A stretch of DNA of 17,520 nucleotides from Candidatus Puniceispirillum sp. (GCA_016778825.1 JADHOU010000005.1:1-17520); one strand, 5' to 3'; counted from the stretch's first letter, positions 1 to 7,302 are shown. The notes: generated by a model not told the origin, from the sequence alone. Program-made: numbers and translations.

Positions 1-359
1 AATTTTTCACCGCAATCAGCATCGAAAATCACAATACTTGGTGCGGTTAAATCAATAATTCGATCCAGCTCTTCACGGCCATTGCGCGGATTTAGCGGAA
101 CCCATATTTTTCCAGCAGCATAGGTTGCAAGCCAGCCAAGAAGATGCTCGAAACTATTATAAGCGCAAATGCCAACACAGCTTTGCGGCGCGGGATCAAT
201 GGTCTGAAGTGCATTTGCCAGCGCATTGACCGAATAGGCAAGATCACCATAGGTGATTTTGCGCTGATCCGCCCCATCATTGATTTCAACGGCAATCCGA
301 TCTGGCCATCGTGCCGCCGATCGGAAAAAATTATCAATCGGCATCATGACATGAGACAT
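1..359 (-). CDS. Acyl-CoA ligase (AMP-binding family), N-terminal part, cut by window edge
   Basis: The first 119 codons of a minus-strand gene run off the left edge. Translation from the ATG at 359 begins MSHVMMPIDNFFRSAARWPD and continues with features of the N-terminal domain of acyl-adenylate-forming enzymes: an ITYGDLAYSVNALANAL segment and then a GKIWVPLNPRNGREEL segment, where family members carry the conserved PLNPR-type stretch. The P-loop and the adenylation and thiolation motifs lie beyond the window, so the substrate cannot be told. The family activates a carboxylate as acyl-AMP and transfers it to CoA. A weak ribosome site (AAGGGC) lies about 8 bases upstream of the start. A structured region separates it from the TSUP gene upstream on the same strand. 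It is a different protein from the malonyl-CoA synthetase at 4.1-5.7 kb. Confidence 0.85.
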   Translation of the reverse strand, partial: MSHVMMPIDNFFRSAARWPDRIAVEINDGADQRKITYGDLAYSVNALANALQTIDPAPQSCVGICAYNSFEHLLGWLATYAAGKIWVPLNPRNGREELDRIIDLTAPSIVIFDADCGEK

Positions 360-404
360 TGTTAGGCCCTTTTAAAAAATACAAAATGACAAACGCCGAA
401 TTTC

Positions 405-463
405 GACTTGCGGGCATGACTGAACCGGCAAAAGCCAAGCCCGTAAATCCAAATCAGCAAGTC
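405..463 (-). other. Possible structured leader RNA upstream of the acyl-CoA ligase
   Basis: In the 107-base gap between the TSUP gene and the ligase, the minus strand reads GACTTGC (463-457) and GCAAGTC (411-405), a perfect 7-bp pairing. Inside it lie CGGGC (443-439) and GCCCG (415-411). The two helices abut on the 3' side and leave a bulge of about 14 bases on the 5' side. No U-tract follows directly; a U-rich stretch comes about 20 bases later. It may be a leader structure of the ligase transcript or chance pairing. I do not recognise a known class. Confidence 0.3.
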
Positions 464-466
464 CAA

Positions 467-1201
467 TCACACGATTAAAATATAGCCGCCTAGCCCCCCA
501 AGCGCGATTAAAAATAATCGCCTAAACAAATCTTGTGACAAACGCTGGCGAAGCCCAAGACCAATCTGCATGCCAATAAGCGCTGGCAATAACGCCGCCG
601 CCGATAGGATGCCAAGCGATAAAGGCATCAAATCATGCCGGTATAGCGCCAATCCCAATGAAGCTGTCGAGGCGGCAAATAACATGCCCATCGCCTGCAC
701 AAGCGCATCACGCGGCAGGCCAATTGATTGCAAAAACATCACCCCAGGCACAAATAATGTTCCGGTCAATCCAGTCAATAACCCGTTTGCCGCCCCACAA
801 ACCGGCCCCAGAATTATCTCAAGGCGCGGTGATAATTGCGGCGGTTTTGTAATTAGGCCAGATATAGCATAAATCAGCAAAAGCGCCCCAAGACAGCGGT
901 GCAAAAATTGTGTCTCGACAAGGGTTGAAAGCTGGGCACCGAGATGAACCATCACCACCGCCATCAGCAAAAACAGCCAAAGCCGCCGCCAAAGCGCGCC
1001 AATCTGACCGCCAGCCAATGCCTGCCAAACATTGGTTGCCAAAGATGGCATCACCAACAGCGCCATCGCGGTCGGCAAATCAACAATAATTGACAAAAGA
1101 CCAAGACTAACCGTTGGCAAACCAAGCCCGACCATGCCTTTGACAAAACCGGCAAGGCAGAAAACCACGCCAACCATGATCAGCAAATGTGGATCAGTCA
1201 T
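467..1201 (-). CDS. TauE/SafE-type (TSUP) membrane transporter
   Basis: An inner-membrane protein of 244 residues, almost entirely hydrophobic, with about seven to eight predicted membrane spans. The N-terminal segment reads CLAGFVKGMVGLGLPTVSLG, the glycine-rich first repeat typical of the TSUP (sulfite exporter TauE/SafE) family. A second repeat copy, ANGLLTGLTGTLFVPGVMFL, lies near residues 135-155. Length is normal for the family. Family members export or import sulfite, sulfonates, sulfoacetate or other small organic anions, and the substrate here cannot be read from sequence. The ATG at 1201 is preferred over the one at 1207 because AGGA sits 8 bases before it and only 2 bases before the earlier ATG. 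Neighbours are a Pal-like lipoprotein upstream and an acyl-CoA ligase downstream. Co-function with the ligase is possible but unproven. Confidence 0.85.
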   Translation of the reverse strand: MTDPHLLIMVGVVFCLAGFVKGMVGLGLPTVSLGLLSIIVDLPTAMALLVMPSLATNVWQALAGGQIGALWRRLWLFLLMAVVMVHLGAQLSTLVETQFLHRCLGALLLIYAISGLITKPPQLSPRLEIILGPVCGAANGLLTGLTGTLFVPGVMFLQSIGLPRDALVQAMGMLFAASTASLGLALYRHDLMPLSLGILSAAALLPALIGMQIGLGLRQRLSQDLFRRLFLIALGGLGGYILIV

Positions 1202-1337
1202 AATCATAATCCTGCTTTGCCGATTTTGGGGCGGTTTTGGCCGATCTTGCTGAAGATATCCGCTGACGATAAACGGGGCATGGTATCATTACCAAAGACT
1301 GGCAAGAAACAATCATAACAGCAAGGTTTCAATTGGG

Positions 1338-1361
1338 TAAAACAGGCGTTATCAATGCCTA
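1338..1361 (-). terminator. Weak terminator-like hairpin at the end of the Pal-like gene
   Basis: The minus strand reads AGGC ATTGATAAC GCCT (1360-1344), a 4-bp stem that can extend with two A-T pairs past an A/C mismatch, followed by GTTTT. It overlaps the stop codon of the Pal-like gene. The stem is short, so the call is weak. Confidence 0.3.
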
Positions 1362-1958
1362 TTCGCCGCGGATCCTGATAATTGTTCGCCGGTTTTTAGC
1401 CCATGCTTCGGGCGATGTGCCACGCATGGCTGGCCGTTCCTTGCCAAAAGATTTGGTGGTGATCCGCCGCCGGTCGACACCCATACGGGCAAGCTGTTTG
1501 CGAACCGCTTCAGCGCGTTTGTGCCCAAGCGCGATATTATAATCGCGTGTTCCGCGCTCATCACAATGCCCCTCAACCAAAATTTGAACCGCCGGGTTGG
1601 ATTTTAGATAATCGGCAACAAACAAAAGGCCTGACAGGGTTTGTTGACTCAGAACCGCGCTGTCATAATCAAAATAGCTAAGATAGCCATCAATTTTGAC
1701 GTCAATTTTGGCCTGTTTGGTGGCGGCTTTCGTTGGTGCCTGCTCGGCTATCTGGTCTGATGTTTGGACTGATGTTTGGGCTGGGGCCACGTTTTCAGCT
1801 TTAGCAGGTGCTACGTCAGCTGGTGCAGCAGATGGTGTTACCGCAACCGGACAGGCGCGATCAGCCGGACAAGCAGGGCCATCTTCGAAAATCACGACGT
1901 TACAGCCGCTGAGCCATAGCCCGATAAAGGCGGCGCGCAATGTCCGGCAGATCATCAT
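1359..1958 (-). CDS. Pal/OmpA-type outer-membrane lipoprotein
   Basis: A 199-residue lipoprotein. A short signal peptide ends in a lipobox, LWLSGC, with acylated Cys19. Residues about 28-85 are a linker rich in Ala, Pro, Gln and Thr. The last 110 residues form an OmpA-like peptidoglycan-binding domain: YFDYDSAVLS at its start, then VEGHCDERGTRDYNIALG, the diaminopimelate-contacting segment that is nearly diagnostic of Pal, then RRITTKSFGKERP and NRRTIIRI. Pal anchors the outer membrane to peptidoglycan and works with TolB. The domain matches Pal closely, but the usual tolQRAB-pal-ybgF neighbours are absent and the linker is longer than in classical Pal. It may therefore be a second, paralogous Pal, and I withhold the gene symbol. 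The start could equally be the second ATG at 1955. It diverges from the plus-strand dehydrogenase gene. Confidence 0.85.
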   Translation of the reverse strand: MMICRTLRAAFIGLWLSGCNVVIFEDGPACPADRACPVAVTPSAAPADVAPAKAENVAPAQTSVQTSDQIAEQAPTKAATKQAKIDVKIDGYLSYFDYDSAVLSQQTLSGLLFVADYLKSNPAVQILVEGHCDERGTRDYNIALGHKRAEAVRKQLARMGVDRRRITTKSFGKERPAMRGTSPEAWAKNRRTIIRIRGE

Positions 1959-2030
1959 GATGGTTTACGCCTGTTTTCATTACCTTTGGTCTTCTTGCTA
2001 AAGTGATAACGACCCTGTTCGGATTTATGT

Positions 2031-2052
2031 AAGCCTTTGCCGCGGCTTTTTT
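2031..2052 (+). terminator. Terminator-like hairpin plus T6 in the divergent intergenic region
   Basis: The plus strand reads AAGCC (2031-2035), loop TTTGCCGC, GGCTT (2044-2048), running into six T at 2047-2052. This looks like a small intrinsic terminator on the plus strand, yet no plus-strand gene precedes it. It could stop antisense transcripts coming out of the Pal-like gene, end a short RNA, or attenuate a leader of the following plus-strand gene. Confidence 0.3.
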
Positions 2053-2071
2053 GAAATTGCGCCATTATCAG

Positions 2072-2100
2072 CTTGTCGGTTTGCGGCAAGGCCGATAGCC
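2072..2100 (+). promoter_or_regulatory. Weak sigma70-like promoter candidate for the SAF-domain dehydrogenase
   Basis: TTGTCG at 2072-2077 and TAGCCT at 2095-2100 are separated by 17 bases. The -35 matches the consensus at four positions and the -10 at three. The rest of the divergent region (1959-2187) shows only the hairpin at 2031-2052. Confidence 0.2.
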
Positions 2101-2187
2101 TAAACAAGTGCGTATTTCACATGCGCAGCCGCAAGGCTGTTCATCAGCCAGATATCCCATTTGGTACAAATCACCGGAGCCAAAACC

Positions 2188-3528
2188 ATGAATTTATTTC
2201 CCAAACTTCAACAACGCGGTGCAGAGCAAAATCCGATCCGGATTGGCATGATTGGCGCTGGTAAATTTGGCAGCATGTTTTTGGCGCAGGCAAACCGGCT
2301 TCCGGGTATTCATATTGTTGGCATTGCCGATCTCAACCCGTCAAATGCCCGCTCGAATCTTGCCTATATTGGCTGGCCAGCCGAAAAATACAATGCCGCA
2401 TCGCTTGATGACGCGGTAAAAACCGGTACCAGTTTTGTCGGTGACGATTGGCAGGCCCTTGTCAGCCATCCGGCAATTGACATGATTATTGAATGTACAG
2501 GCGATCCGGTTGCCGCTGTCCATCATGTTATAACCGCTTTTCAAAATGGCAAAAATGTTATCAATGCAACGGTTGAAGCCGATGCTTTTTGCGGCGCAGG
2601 TCTCAATCAGACGGCGATTGAAGCGGGGGTTGTCTATTCGATGGCCTATGGCGACCAGCCGGCGCTGACCTGTGAACTTGTCGATTGGGCGCGGACATGT
2701 GGCTTTAAGGTGGTGGCGGCTGGACGCGGGCATAAATGGCTTGCCGAATATCGGTTTTCAACGCCTGAAACAATCTGGAATTATTGGGGGCTAACCGCCG
2801 AGCAAGCCGAGCGTGGCCGTTTAAATCCAAAAATGTTCAACTCATTTCTTGATGGATCAAAACCGGCGATTGAATCGGCAGCCATTGCGAATGCCACCGG
2901 CCTTGGTGTTCCGCAAAACGGGCTGGCTTTCCCACCAGGCGGTGTTGATGATATTGCAAATCTGATGCGACCAAAATCGGTTGGCGGGGTTTTAGAATCC
3001 GAAGGTCTTGTCGAGGTGATCTCATGCCTGACAGAAGATGGTGCCGAAATTCCGCATGATATCCGCAAAGGCGTTTGGGTCGCCATCGAAGCCGATAATG
3101 ATTATGTGCGTAATTGCTTTGAAGAATATAAGGTCATCACCGACACAACCGGCCGCTATATGAGCCTCTATAAAAAATGGCATTTAATCGGGCTGGAGCT
3201 TGGCATGTCGGTTGCCTCAGTCGGGCTTCGCGGCGAGCCAACTGGTGCGGCTACCTGTTTCAATGCTGATGTGCCAACCATTGCCAAGACCGATCTTGGC
3301 ACTGGCAGCATGCTTGATGGTGAAGGTGGCTTTACCATCTATGGCGGGGTGCGGCCTGCGGCTATGTCAGTCGCCAATCGCTATTTACCTTTGGGGCTTG
3401 CCAATCATGTCAAGCTGGTGCGGCCAGTCAAAAAGGATCAGCCCATTACGCTTGATGATGTTGAAATTGAAAAAACATCAACAGCCTATAAGCTGCGTGA
3501 AAAAACCATTGCCATGCTGGCGCTTTGA
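2188..3528 (+). CDS. Homoserine-dehydrogenase-like NAD(P) oxidoreductase with C-terminal SAF domain (COG4091 type)
   Basis: A 446-residue cytoplasmic oxidoreductase. Residues 19-30 hold a Rossmann nucleotide loop, GAGKFG at 23-28. The second strand ends in Asp48 (VGIADLN), which usually favours NAD over NADP. The segment IDMIIECTGDPVAAVHH follows the dehydrogenase pattern. The middle carries RGHKWLAEYRF and FPPGGVDDIANLM, seen in the COG4091 'predicted homoserine dehydrogenase' group. The last 40 residues, around LVRPVKKDQPITLDDVEIE, form a SAF domain like those of antifreeze proteins, FlgA and sialic acid synthase. The true substrate is not established to my knowledge, and genuine homoserine dehydrogenase activity should not be assumed. 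The ATG at 2188 has GGAG 8 bases upstream; the in-frame TTG at 2161 has no such site. A GlcG/HbpS-like gene follows on the same strand after 153 bases. Confidence 0.8.
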   Translation: MNLFPKLQQRGAEQNPIRIGMIGAGKFGSMFLAQANRLPGIHIVGIADLNPSNARSNLAYIGWPAEKYNAASLDDAVKTGTSFVGDDWQALVSHPAIDMIIECTGDPVAAVHHVITAFQNGKNVINATVEADAFCGAGLNQTAIEAGVVYSMAYGDQPALTCELVDWARTCGFKVVAAGRGHKWLAEYRFSTPETIWNYWGLTAEQAERGRLNPKMFNSFLDGSKPAIESAAIANATGLGVPQNGLAFPPGGVDDIANLMRPKSVGGVLESEGLVEVISCLTEDGAEIPHDIRKGVWVAIEADNDYVRNCFEEYKVITDTTGRYMSLYKKWHLIGLELGMSVASVGLRGEPTGAATCFNADVPTIAKTDLGTGSMLDGEGGFTIYGGVRPAAMSVANRYLPLGLANHVKLVRPVKKDQPITLDDVEIEKTSTAYKLREKTIAMLAL

Positions 3529-3589
3529 TCAGCATGTGACCAGATAACATTGCCCCGAAATAGCAACAGCGTTAGAACAGATAATGAAT

Positions 3590-3653
3590 AGAGGGACAGG
3601 CTTCCCCCAGTCAAACTGCGTCCGGCCTAGATACAGACTTGTCCTCTCTTTTT
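3590..3653 (+). promoter_or_regulatory. Structured leader or terminator between the SAF-dehydrogenase and GlcG-like genes
   Basis: AGAGGGACA (3590-3598) pairs with TGTCCTCT (3640-3647) as an 8-bp helix with one bulged G, and CTTTTT (3648-3653) follows at once, as in an intrinsic terminator. The 41-base loop is long and has its own pairings: GGC (3599-3601) with GCC (3625-3627), or AGTC (3609-3612) with GACT (3636-3639). GGCCTA (3624-3629) can pair instead with TAGGCC (3653-3658), a possible competing fold. It is either a terminator of the dehydrogenase gene or an attenuator ahead of the GlcG-like gene, whose start is 28 bases downstream. Confidence 0.5.
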
Positions 3654-3681
3654 AGGCCTCTTAAATTTAAAGGAATTCCCA

Positions 3682-4110
3682 ATGTCAGTTACTTTGGATC
3701 AAGCCCGTATCATCTCCGAAGCCGCCCTTGCTAAAGCGCGTGAACTCGGTCTGAAACCTATTAGTGTTGTCATTATGGATCCACGCACATCGCTTGTTGC
3801 CTGCTTTTCAGAAGAAGGTGTCAGCCAGATGCGGTGGCGCATTGCACAAGGCAAGGCAAATGCCGCAATCAAGCTTGGCTTGGGCACACGCGCATTGATG
3901 GCGCGTGCCGAACAGCAAGCCTATTTCATCCAAGCCATGAACGGGCTTGCCGATGGCGAATTTGTTCCTGTCCCTGGCGGTGTTTTGATTCGTGACGTCA
4001 ATGGCAATTTGCTCGGCGCAATTGGCATTTCGGGGGATACATCAGATAATGACGAAGCAGCCGCCCTTGCGGGTATCGCTGCGGCTGGGCTGGTTGCCGA
4101 AACCGGCTAA
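3682..4110 (+). CDS. GlcG/HbpS-like protein (haem-degrading family, DUF336)
   Basis: A 142-residue protein spanning one complete GlcG/HbpS domain. It starts with SVTLDQARIISEAALAKARE, followed by the strand PISVVIMDPRTSLVACFSEE. The glycine-rich C-terminal part reads VPVPGGVLIRDVNGNLLGAI and then GISGDTSDNDEAAALAGI, typical of the family end. HbpS binds haem and senses redox stress in Streptomyces. Most family members sit beside catabolic genes (such as glycolate or diol use) and have no proven reaction. No signal peptide is visible, so it is probably cytoplasmic. Start: AAGGA lies 7 bases before the ATG. It is on the same strand as the SAF-domain dehydrogenase, and the two may serve one pathway. 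It converges on matB, with 39 bases between the two stop codons. Confidence 0.85.
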   Translation: MSVTLDQARIISEAALAKARELGLKPISVVIMDPRTSLVACFSEEGVSQMRWRIAQGKANAAIKLGLGTRALMARAEQQAYFIQAMNGLADGEFVPVPGGVLIRDVNGNLLGAIGISGDTSDNDEAAALAGIAAAGLVAETG

Positions 4111-4142
4111 GCGCGGCCTATCCCACCATAACCGCAATTGTG

Positions 4143-4174
4143 ATTTGGCTCAGCCCTGAAAGGTTGAGCCAAAT
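4143..4174. terminator. Convergent stem-loop between GlcG-like gene and matB
   Basis: ATTTGGCTCA (4143-4152) and TGAGCCAAAT (4165-4174) form a perfect 10-bp stem. It can extend inward by G-U, C-G and C-G pairs to leave a 6-base loop. It lies 33 bases after the GlcG-like stop and covers the matB stop codon. No U-tract follows on either strand, so it may act as a bidirectional 3'-end structure without being a canonical intrinsic terminator. Confidence 0.5.
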
Positions 4175-5658
4175 TCATCACGAAGGATATTTTTCTGCAC
4201 CTTGCCCATCGCATTGCGTGGCAGTGAGTCAACAAGAATCAATTTGCGGGGCTGTTTGAATCGGGCAAGTGTTTTGCCAAGATCGACTTCAATCGCGTCT
4301 AGATCGACCGGTTGGTTGCCATCAGCAACCAGAATGCCGATCACGCTTTCGCCAAAATCAGGGTGCGGCGCGCCAATAACAGCGCTTTCCAAAACACCCG
4401 GCTGCTCATCGAGAACCAGTTCGATTTCCTTTGGATAGATATTATAACCACCCGAAATGATCAGATCCTTGTTACGGCCGACAATCTGTAAATAGCCATG
4501 CTCGTCAATTCGGCCAAGATCGCCTGTGATGAAAAACCCATCTTCACGCAGGTCCTCGCGGGTTTTTTCGGGCATGTTCCAATAGCCAACAAAAACATTT
4601 GGGCCCCGCACTTCGATCTGGCCAATATCTCCATCGGCAAGCGTTTCGCCATTATCCGGATTGGTGATTTTCATATCCACACCTGGAAGCGCCATGCCAA
4701 CCGTACCGGCACGACGTTCGCCATCATAGGGGTTGGATGTGTTCATATTGGTTTCGGTCATGCCATAGCGCTCAAGAATGCGGTGCCCTGTCCGGCTTTC
4801 AAATTGGATATGGGTTTCAGCCAGCAAAGGCGCGCTTCCTGAAATGAAAAGTCGCATATGGCGGGTTAGATCAGGCGTCAGCCGGGGATCATCAAGAAGC
4901 CGTGTATAGAAGGTTGGGACACCCATCATCGAGCTTGCCTTTGGCAGCGCATCAATCACCATATCAGCCGAAAATTTCGGCAAGAAGATCATGCTTGCCT
5001 TGGCCAGAAGGATAATATTCGTCGCAACAAACAAACCATGTGTATGGAAAATCGGCAGCGCATGAAGAAGCACATCATCCGCATCAAACCGCCATTCACC
5101 AATCAAGGTTTTGGCGTTTGACAAAAGGTTGTTTTGCGTCAGCATCGCGCCTTTTGACCGGCCGGTGGTCCCTGATGTGTATAGAAAAGCTGCCAGATCA
5201 TCAGCGCCGCGAGGCACAGTGACAAATATGTCGCTTGCGGTTGCCGCACGATCGGCAAAACTGCCGCTGCCATCAGCATTCAGCCGTTCAAGGACTGCGC
5301 CATGCTCGCTTGCCACCGCCGCAAGGTCAAAATACTGATCAGCAACGACAAGCTTGGCACCTGAATCGCCAACAAAATAGGAAACTTCGGCTGGCGTATA
5401 GGCCGTATTCAACGGCAGGAAAATTACCCCTGATTGAACACAGGCGGCGTAAAGTGCCAGCGCTTCGGCAGATTTTTCAATCTGCGCTGCCAGCCGGTCA
5501 CCAACATCAAGCCCGATTGACTGGATGACATTCGCAAATCGTGCTGTTTGCCGCAAAAAACTGTTGTAGGATTGCTCTGACCCATCAGCAAAAATTAAAA
5601 ATGGCTTTTGTTCACCTTGATGGCACCCAAACAAGCGGTCATACAGTAAATTCGACAT
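4150..5658 (-). CDS. matB: Malonyl-CoA synthetase (malonate--CoA ligase)
   Basis: A 502-residue acyl-adenylate-forming enzyme that converts malonate, ATP and CoA to malonyl-CoA. Visible family motifs, in order: KSAEALALYAACVQSG in the N-domain; the P-loop YTSGTTGRSKGAMLTQ; HALPIFHTHGLFVATN; MRLFISGSAPLLAETH; YGMTETNMNTSNPYDGERR; TGDLGRIDEHGYLQIVGR; and the catalytic C-terminal lysine in NAMGKVQK (Lys486). The stretch from the P-loop to SNPYDG matches, as I remember it, characterised MatB of Rhodopseudomonas and rhizobia nearly word for word, and length is normal. The ATG at 5658 has AGGA 7 bases upstream. It lies 39 bases downstream of malonyl-CoA decarboxylase on the same strand, so the two probably form one operon. 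Some MatB enzymes also accept methylmalonate; I cannot exclude that here. Confidence 0.95.
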   Translation of the reverse strand: MSNLLYDRLFGCHQGEQKPFLIFADGSEQSYNSFLRQTARFANVIQSIGLDVGDRLAAQIEKSAEALALYAACVQSGVIFLPLNTAYTPAEVSYFVGDSGAKLVVADQYFDLAAVASEHGAVLERLNADGSGSFADRAATASDIFVTVPRGADDLAAFLYTSGTTGRSKGAMLTQNNLLSNAKTLIGEWRFDADDVLLHALPIFHTHGLFVATNIILLAKASMIFLPKFSADMVIDALPKASSMMGVPTFYTRLLDDPRLTPDLTRHMRLFISGSAPLLAETHIQFESRTGHRILERYGMTETNMNTSNPYDGERRAGTVGMALPGVDMKITNPDNGETLADGDIGQIEVRGPNVFVGYWNMPEKTREDLREDGFFITGDLGRIDEHGYLQIVGRNKDLIISGGYNIYPKEIELVLDEQPGVLESAVIGAPHPDFGESVIGILVADGNQPVDLDAIEVDLGKTLARFKQPRKLILVDSLPRNAMGKVQKNILRDEFGSTFQG

Positions 5659-5697
5659 GAAAATTTCCTACAATAAAGTAACGTCAGCAGCAAACCG

Positions 5698-6951
5698 CTA
5701 TGTAGCGCGGTCAGTAATTTCGATTTCGGCAGCCAGCGTTTTTACCGATTTTTCGGCAATCACCGTTTGCTGATTGGCAAAAGCTTCATGATTTTCACTG
5801 ATCCGGGACAGATCATAGCGATAATTTACCATGACGCCACAAGATTGCGCCATGCCGTTTTTCGACTTGTCAGCATTAGCATGAACCGCGCCAACAAGCG
5901 CCCCATTATTCAGATGGAACCGCGCCACCGGATCACGCGGCTTGCCGTTATGATGCTTGGCATTCAGCAGATAATGCGCGGCCAATTGCCTATGGGTTTC
6001 AGCCGTGGCATCGGCATCAAAATTGCCAGTTTCACGAAGCCACTTTGCCAGCCCTGGAATTGGCGATAGGGTGACAAAATTACGGATTTGTGGCAATTCA
6101 CGTAGCAAATGCTGAACCACGGTTTTGATCAATGAATTGCCAAAGGAAATGCCAGCAAGACCCGCCTGACAATTCGAGATTGAATAAAAGGCCGCCGTAT
6201 CAGCCTTTTCAGCCGCCATCACATCGCGGTTTTCAAGAAGAACGCTTTGAATCGAATTTGGTGTTCCTTTGGTCAACGCCACCTCGACAAAGATCAGCGG
6301 TTCATCAGGCATTGCCGGATGGAAAAACGCAAAACAGCGGCGATCTTCAGGCTGCAACCGGCGACGCAAATCATCCCAATTTTCAATCTCGTGAACCGAT
6401 TCATAGGTGATGATCTTTTCCAGAATATGCGCCGGACTTGACCAATTGATCGGCCGCAAAACAAGGAACCCGCGGTTAAACCATGATACAAACAAATGTT
6501 TGAAATCGACATTCAATTTGCCAAGATTGGGGTTTTCGGGAAGAAACCGAATCAAATCTTCGCGCATTGCCACCAATTTGGCTGTGGCGTCATGGGTTTG
6601 GTTCAACCGGCGAATTAATTGCAATCGGGCAGGCTCAACCGCAGCCGTCATCGCTTCATAGTTTTTGGCAGATGGCGCGTCCTGATAGGCCTTGATTGCC
6701 GCAATCGCAACCTCGGCAGGAACATCCATGTCATTTGCCAGAAGCGAGAACCACGCCAGCTTGCCGGCATCATCAAGATCGGCATAGCGGTCAAGAATCA
6801 ATTGCGCAAGCGACATGCCCGACACATCGCCGCGGCTTGATAATAATGCCTGACATAAGGCGTCAATTGGCTTGTTATCATCTTCAACGCGGTTCGCAAG
6901 GCCAAGCTTGCGATCAAACAAGCTAGACAGGATATCAGCAAAAAAGCTCAC
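5698..6951 (-). CDS. matA: Malonyl-CoA decarboxylase
   Basis: A 417-residue decarboxylase that turns malonyl-CoA into acetyl-CoA and CO2. The N-terminal 150 residues are the helical MCD domain. The C-terminal catalytic domain, related to GCN5-type acetyltransferases, shows CFAFFHPAMPDEPLIFVEVA, then FYSISNCQAGLAGISFGN, then TLSPIPG with catalytic Ser296, and ARFHLNNGALVG with catalytic His346, ending in SCGVMVNYRYDL. Residue roles follow the human enzyme. The start is a GTG at 6951 with AAGGA 8 bases upstream; no ATG fits. It is the first gene of the operon with matB: decarboxylase first, synthetase second. There is no adjacent matR (GntR-type) regulator and no malonate carrier, which are found in rhizobial mat loci. 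Confidence 0.95.
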   Translation of the reverse strand: MSFFADILSSLFDRKLGLANRVEDDNKPIDALCQALLSSRGDVSGMSLAQLILDRYADLDDAGKLAWFSLLANDMDVPAEVAIAAIKAYQDAPSAKNYEAMTAAVEPARLQLIRRLNQTHDATAKLVAMREDLIRFLPENPNLGKLNVDFKHLFVSWFNRGFLVLRPINWSSPAHILEKIITYESVHEIENWDDLRRRLQPEDRRCFAFFHPAMPDEPLIFVEVALTKGTPNSIQSVLLENRDVMAAEKADTAAFYSISNCQAGLAGISFGNSLIKTVVQHLLRELPQIRNFVTLSPIPGLAKWLRETGNFDADATAETHRQLAAHYLLNAKHHNGKPRDPVARFHLNNGALVGAVHANADKSKNGMAQSCGVMVNYRYDLSRISENHEAFANQQTVIAEKSVKTLAAEIEITDRAT

Positions 6952-7258
6952 TAGTTTTATCCTTCAATTTTCAATGGCAAAAAAGCCGGTTAAGTGCTGA
7001 CGAAATGCCGAGCCTTTAGCGGATCACAGCTCGTGGACTGCCAGCTACAATATAAGCCGCCAGCTTCACCATCACAAGGCAAAGACGGCATGGTCATATG
7101 GGGGAAATCGCTAAAGAATAGGTGACAGATTAAAGTTGCCACCGCGACAACTACAGACCCCTGTTGCCTGATCATTCTCAAAAGAAAGTGACGTCATAAA
7201 GGCGCGATCAAACTGACGCTTGACGCAGGCAGCATGCGCTTTTTGTTGAACCGAAACG
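6952..7258. other. Intergenic leader of the malonate operon; no convincing gene
   Basis: The 351 bases between the mini-lipoprotein stop and the decarboxylase start must hold the malonate operon's promoter if the operon is independent. I see no strong -35/-10 pair and no clear GntR-type palindrome. A minor inverted repeat, AGTTG at 7134-7138 with CAACT at 7148-7152, is present. A minus-strand reading frame of 63 codons (7181-6990) opens with TTG, has a hydrophobic N-terminal stretch and several Cys, but lacks a clear ribosome site. Confidence 0.5.
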
Positions 7259-7276
7259 AGCGGTGCCAGCACCGCT
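7259..7276 (-). terminator. Stem-loop after the mini-lipoprotein gene
   Basis: AGCGGTG and CACCGCT form a perfect 7-bp GC-rich stem around a 4-base loop, 27 bases after the mini-lipoprotein stop on the minus strand. The following bases, CGTTTCGGTT, are only moderately T-rich, so termination efficiency is uncertain. Confidence 0.45.
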
Positions 7277-7302
7277 GCACAATCAGTTTTCCTGTGATAG
7301 GA

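Noticed and set aside
1187..1196. TGTGGATCA as a second DnaA box
   Set aside because: One mismatch, inside TSUP coding sequence, isolated; similar near-matches at about 4674 and 8815 are expected by chance.
1910..1975. 21-codon frame (minus) starting at ATG with AAAGG nearby, overlapping the Pal-like start
   Set aside because: Very short, ribosome site too close, and the composition follows from the overlapping Pal-like gene.
2341..2733. 130-codon open frame on the minus strand
   Set aside because: It is antisense to the SAF-domain dehydrogenase, with a composition explained by that gene.
6990..7181. Minus-strand frame of 63 codons with a hydrophobic start and several Cys
   Set aside because: It opens with TTG, lacks a clear ribosome site, resembles no family I know, and lies where the malonate operon promoter must be.
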